Source of the DNA: CAWVSB01 sp046710535
GTDB taxonomy: Bacteria > Pseudomonadota > Gammaproteobacteria > Pseudomonadales > CAWVSB01
Length of the DNA stretch: 64,000 bases
Reading direction: 5' to 3'
Assembly (NCBI GenBank): GCA_046710535.1
Contig: JBKEHH010000004.1
Location: 199,509 to 263,508, forward strand
Positions 60,324-64,000 of the stretch are shown here, piece after piece. The position numbers and the translations under genes are program-made. Numbering within the stretch: position 1 is the first letter of the stretch; each line of letters opens with the position of its first letter. The notes under the pieces were generated by a model. It had not been told where the DNA came from. It did not search any database and was given only the letters and a program-made list of their open reading frames with translations.

Positions 60324-61909
60324 ATCAGCGACGCTATTTCATCCCATTTTGGTTATCACTATTCGTCGGCTTTTCTAGTCTTAGTATTGAAGTCCTCTGG
60401 ATTAGAGTGGTCTCGTTTTCGATACACACAGTGCCACAAGCATTCTCTTATGTACTGATTCTTTTTCTAGCAGGCATCGCCGTAGGGTCATATATCGGCA
60501 AGCGCATGTGTGAGGCTCCCAACCGAGATTTATATGGTGTCTCTGCCGTAGTACTTATTCTCGCCGCGTTAGTAGATTTCTCGTCTCTGCGGCTAATCAA
60601 CTTTGAAGATCGAATGCTGAATATTGCGCTATATTCTCTGCTGATCTTTGTGACCGCCATGCTTAAAAGCATCGTTTTTCCTATTGCTCATCATCTAGGA
60701 TCTAATCAGAGCAAGAAAATCGCTGCCTCTGTCTCCTATGTATATTTTGGCAACATTCTGGGTGCGACACTGGGCCCGCTTGTCACCACATTTGTACTGC
60801 TGCGCATGCTGACAACAGCGCAGTCATTTATGGCAGTTAGTATTGTGACATTGGCGACCGCGTTGCTAGCAGTACTGTGCAGCGATAGAAAATTAGCGAT
60901 TCTAAAGTTTTCAAGTGCTCCGGCGTTAATTGCTGCCATTATCTTCATTAATCTAACAGACGACAAACTTTGGTATCGACTCATCGATGTTGGCCGCACG
61001 CACTCCGAGCAGCCGCATGGACAATTCAGAGATAATTTCGAAAGCCAATACGGCGTTATCAACATCGATGCAAATGATACTGGCGACATAGTGTTCGGCT
61101 TTGGTAAATACGACGGCCGCCTAAATACCAGCCTAATGCGAAATTCTAACGAAATCGATCGAGCCTATCGTATCGCCGGTTTCCATACTACGCCAAAACG
61201 TGTACTCATAATCGGCTTTAGCACTGGCTCTTGGGCGAACGTTATTTCCTGGCTTCCGAGAGTAGAGGAGATGGATATAGTTGAAATAAATCCAGATTAC
61301 ATGAAGATCGCGAGTGACAGACCTGAAGTATCCGCAATACTCGATAATAACAAGGTTAACTACCATATCGATGATGGCCGTCGCTGGCTTAAGAGAAACC
61401 CCCATCTGCGCTTTGATCTCATTGTAATGAATAGCTCTTATCACTTCCGTAACTCAGTCACACATGTGCTGTCAAAGGAGATGTTTGAATTAGTACAGAG
61501 CCGCCTGAACAAACGCGGCGTTTTCTACTTTAATACAACTGGCTCGCCAGATGCTTTCAGAACAGCCGCCGAGGTGTTTTCTGTTACCAGTTCTTACAAG
61601 TATTTTGTCGCCGCTAGTAACTCCCCATTCGTGCTTGATCGAGCCACTACACTGATGCGCCTGGCTAGTATGAAAGACGGCTCAGAGCTAGTGTTTGGCA
61701 ACAGTCCCGCTGAGCTAGAGACGTTTGATAAAATGCTAGATATAGACATGGTTGAATTTCCGCTGGTGGCGTCGTCATTGCCACGCAAGACGCACACCAT
61801 TACCGACAATACACCGGTAACTGAATACCAATACGGATGGCTAGCTGGGAAGCTAGGCTTAATAGATCCCGAGCCATGGCAAGCCAGTTGGCCGCAATCT
61901 GGAAAATAA
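60320..61909 (+). CDS. Membrane/spermidine-synthase-like protein
   Basis: 529 aa. About six membrane segments (to about 210) and a C-terminal methyltransferase-like domain with FSTGSWANVISWLPRVEEMD (SAM/aminopropyl fold), VEINPDYM and YHIDDGRRWLKRN. True spermidine synthesis is uncertain because the N-terminal synthase motifs are incomplete. Translationally coupled to the previous gene and followed closely by the glycosyltransferase. Confidence 0.78.
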   Translation: MNQRRYFIPFWLSLFVGFSSLSIEVLWIRVVSFSIHTVPQAFSYVLILFLAGIAVGSYIGKRMCEAPNRDLYGVSAVVLILAALVDFSSLRLINFEDRMLNIALYSLLIFVTAMLKSIVFPIAHHLGSNQSKKIAASVSYVYFGNILGATLGPLVTTFVLLRMLTTAQSFMAVSIVTLATALLAVLCSDRKLAILKFSSAPALIAAIIFINLTDDKLWYRLIDVGRTHSEQPHGQFRDNFESQYGVINIDANDTGDIVFGFGKYDGRLNTSLMRNSNEIDRAYRIAGFHTTPKRVLIIGFSTGSWANVISWLPRVEEMDIVEINPDYMKIASDRPEVSAILDNNKVNYHIDDGRRWLKRNPHLRFDLIVMNSSYHFRNSVTHVLSKEMFELVQSRLNKRGVFYFNTTGSPDAFRTAAEVFSVTSSYKYFVAASNSPFVLDRATTLMRLASMKDGSELVFGNSPAELETFDKMLDIDMVEFPLVASSLPRKTHTITDNTPVTEYQYGWLAGKLGLIDPEPWQASWPQSGK

Positions 61910-61912
61910 CGC

Positions 61913-62923
61913 ATGAAACCAGCAACTGAGATTGCAAAAGATCTATCTATTATTATCGTAAGCTATAATACCAAGGAGCTTACCCGTAGCTGTATACAGT
62001 CAATATATGATTCTAAGCCGACTACAAGCTTTGAGATAATCGTCTATGATAATGCGTCACATGACGGAAGCGTAGAAGCACTCGCTGACTATTTTCCTGA
62101 AATAAATATCATGGCATCGGACACTAATATTGGTTTTGCTGCTGCCAATAATATTGCTCGCAGTAGTGCAACAGGGAAAAGACTGCTACTACTAAATCCA
62201 GACACAAAAATAATCTCTGAGGGAATCGACACATTATTTCAGTTTGCCAGCACACATGGAAAGCCTGGAATCTTCGGTGGCGCTTCGTACACATTATCTA
62301 ATGAGCTTGATTATGGAAGCTGCTGGGGTAAGCCGTCACTTTGGAGCCTTATTTGCAAGTCATTAGGACTGTCTATTATTGGACAAAATATCCAATTCCT
62401 AAACCCTGAAGCACTGCCCAATTTCCATAGAGACAGGGTAAGAGATGTCGCCGTGGTATGCGGCTGTTTTTTTATGCTAGACGCCGCTATATGGGACCAA
62501 CTAAATGGGTTTGATGATGACTACTTCATGTATAGCGAAGAAGCTGATTTATGTGCCAGAGCACAACTAATGGGGCATGATTGCGTCTTCGTTCCAGAAG
62601 CCAAAATCATGCATATAGGGTCCGCATCAGAAAGCTCCAAGTCACATAAGACAACAAAATTACTCAATGGAAAATCACTCTATTATCAAAAACACTGGAG
62701 TGGCGTAGAGAGGCTGTGTGCAGGCTTACTGACTGACATCTTTGTGTTGTCGCGAACCTGTGGATTTAATCTCGCAGCTACTGTTTTCAAAAGATATAGC
62801 GATCAAGCAACACATTGGTCAACAGTCTGGGCAAGTAGAAAGAAGTGGCATATAAAATACACCATACTGGGAAGAACAGTCACCTATAAGAAAATGAAGT
62901 TCTGGACGAGCATCTGCATTTAG
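61913..62923 (+). CDS. GT2-family glycosyltransferase
   Basis: 336 aa. LSIIIVSYNTKELTRSCIQS, YDNASHDGSVE, LLLLNPDTK (DxD-like metal site, about 95) and GFDDDYFMYSEEADLCARA match rhamnosyltransferase-like GT2. Probably adds a sugar to a surface polysaccharide. It starts 3 bases after the previous stop, so it is in the same operon. Confidence 0.9.
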   Translation: MKPATEIAKDLSIIIVSYNTKELTRSCIQSIYDSKPTTSFEIIVYDNASHDGSVEALADYFPEINIMASDTNIGFAAANNIARSSATGKRLLLLNPDTKIISEGIDTLFQFASTHGKPGIFGGASYTLSNELDYGSCWGKPSLWSLICKSLGLSIIGQNIQFLNPEALPNFHRDRVRDVAVVCGCFFMLDAAIWDQLNGFDDDYFMYSEEADLCARAQLMGHDCVFVPEAKIMHIGSASESSKSHKTTKLLNGKSLYYQKHWSGVERLCAGLLTDIFVLSRTCGFNLAATVFKRYSDQATHWSTVWASRKKWHIKYTILGRTVTYKKMKFWTSICI

Positions 62924-62972
62924 ATACCGTGACGTACTACCAGGTATACGACTCGTCAAAGGGTCGATTACC

Positions 62973-63881
62973 ATGAGTGACTGGATCGTAAAAAACCTAT
63001 CTCGGAGCGAGTGGATGTCACTCGCTCCGACTTATAACGATTATAACTATCAACAAACGATTGGCTATCTTGAGACAATATCCAAAATCCAAAATTCACT
63101 TCTAGAATTAGTTGGTGTCTATGAAAACGCGGTGCTACAGGGGATTGTCGGTGTTCGCATAAAGAAAATACCAGGATTAAACAGCGGCATGGCCTATCTT
63201 GCCGGCGGACCACTAGTTCTGCGCCCGCGAGTGGATATGATTACGTTCACTCAGGTTATCAGCGCTCTCGCTCGTCACTATGCGCAAGAACACAACTATT
63301 TTCTGCGCATAGCTGTGCCCATCTGGGATACCTCGATTGTTTTCGAACAAATCAGCATTCTTGAAAAACTGGACTTTAGCCGCAATACCTTTCTACCTCC
63401 ATACTCTACTTCACTACTGGACTTGTCTATTGGAGAAGAGCAGCTAAAAAAGAATTTTCATAAAAAGTGGCGCTACCTCCTTAACGCCTCTTTACGTAAT
63501 GAGCTAAGCATAAGAACGGGAACTATCGAGCAGTACTATGAAGAGTTCTTCACACTATTTGAAGCCCACAAAGACAGAAAAGGCTTTAAAGTAAACCTTG
63601 AGCCCGACTTTTATCGTCAGGTAGAAAGGGCGTCAAAAAATAAACAGAACTATATTGTACAGCTCGTAGAGCAGGATGGCGTAGTCATTGCCGGACATAT
63701 TGGATCTTATGTGGGTGACACAGCAGTGTATCTATTCGGCGCCTCGAGCGAGCAAGGTAACGCTGTTGGTGCTCCGTATCTGCTGCAGTTTCAGGCAATC
63801 CGGAAAGCTATTGAGCTTGGGCTCAGTCACTACGACACCGGCGGAATGGATCAAGATAAAAATCCTGGGGTGTATGTGTAG
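62973..63881 (+). pseudogene. FemAB/GNAT-family protein, 3' end cut by an IS
   Basis: 302 aa to a stop at 63881. The FemAB fold is visible: YQQTIGYLETISKIQNSLLE, NFHKKWRYLLNASLR, FEAHKDRKGFKVN and AIELGLSHYDTGGMDQDKNP. Relatives continue after GVY with a further conserved segment of about 30 residues; here the frame stops at the likely left end of an IS3 element. Such proteins transfer amino acids or act in exopolysaccharide synthesis. It is probably inactive or altered. Confidence 0.8.
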
Positions 63882-64000
63882 TGGCCTAATGATCTTGGAC
63901 ACCAACTTAGGTGGTAAAATCCATCTTACAGAGGTGTTTAATGACAACGAAAAGAAGAACATTCAGTCCTGAGTTTAAACGAGAAGCCGCGGAGCTAGTA
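63877..64000 (+). mobile_element. IS3-family insertion sequence, left end (runs off window)
   Basis: Starts near TGTAGTGGCC (63877) directly after the FemAB coding sequence. The first gene begins at 63941 with an IS3-type OrfA N-terminus. The left inverted repeat cannot be confirmed without the right end. Confidence 0.75.
63941..64000 (+). CDS. IS3-family transposase OrfA, N-terminal fragment
   Basis: 20 codons (MTTKRRTFSPEFKREAAELV) match the start of IS3-family OrfA (helix-turn-helix) proteins. GAGG lies 7 bases upstream. The gene continues outside the window. Confidence 0.88.
   Translation, partial: MTTKRRTFSPEFKREAAELV

Noticed and set aside
1..64000. CRISPR arrays, tRNA or rRNA genes
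   Set aside because: No regularly spaced repeats or clover-leaf/rRNA sequences were noticed on reading.

Overview
The window reads as chromosomal DNA of an aerobic, Gram-negative, probably marine gammaproteobacterium. The supporting genes are an LpxL/HtrB-type lipid A acyltransferase, a TonB-dependent receptor, CueR, OhrR-like and RIO1-like proteins, and a TIGR02450 Trp-rich protein. Base composition looks moderately AT-rich with short intergenic gaps. Halieaceae, Spongiibacteraceae or relatives would fit, but this is inference. No rRNA, tRNA or CRISPR array was seen.

Layout. 1-2.6 kb: a TetR/GST divergent pair, a broken MscS channel gene and an NTF2-like gene. 2.6-7.0 kb: two copies of an SDR + PPOX-fold module flanking a CueR-controlled metal-efflux pair. 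5.7-21.6 kb (minus strand): a run of about fifteen co-directional catabolic genes. They encode carotenoid-cleavage-type oxygenases (one intact, one broken), an acetoin/pyruvate-dehydrogenase-type complex (E1a, E1b, E2, E3), a thiolase-like/DUF35 pair, a Rieske oxygenase, a CoA ligase, a hotdog thioesterase, SDRs and a PPOX protein. 22-33 kb: an SdiA-regulated-like propeller, an MDR reductase, a molybdopterin oxidoreductase, a GabD-like aldehyde dehydrogenase, TetR, acyl-CoA dehydrogenase, SDR, and a coniferyl-aldehyde-dehydrogenase-like gene split by a stop codon. 33-43 kb: mixed genes (LpxL, AP2-like protein, PLP enzyme, GST, MaoC-like pair, third carotenoid oxygenase, TetR). 43-48 kb: a TonB receptor operon with two unrecognised proteins and an SDR. 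48-59 kb: RIO kinase, an SRPBCC-SDR fusion, an OhrR-like pair, Zn-MDR, GST, P450, SDR, ThuA, acyl-CoA dehydrogenase, DoxX. 59-64 kb, after a 690-base gap: split spermidine-synthase-like membrane proteins, a GT2 glycosyltransferase and a FemAB-like gene cut by an IS3-type element that runs off the window.

How it may work together. Six intergenic regions carry the same 22-base imperfect palindrome, roughly AAACAAWCRG-N5-ACTGTTT. They lie before the first SDR/PPOX pair, the 15-gene run, the MDR/molybdopterin pair, the acyl-CoA dehydrogenase/SDR pair, the TonB receptor operon and the P450/SDR pair. At two of them a good -35 box lies inside the palindrome. This points to one repressor controlling a scattered regulon for uptake (TonB), alkene cleavage, ring or side-chain hydroxylation (Rieske, P450), CoA activation, side-chain shortening and aldehyde/2-oxoacid oxidation. 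The substrate is unknown. An aromatic compound with an alkenyl side chain (phenylpropenoid or stilbene type), or an apocarotenoid/terpenoid, fits the enzyme set. Several genes carry single clean lesions, so either part of the region is decaying or the sequence contains errors.
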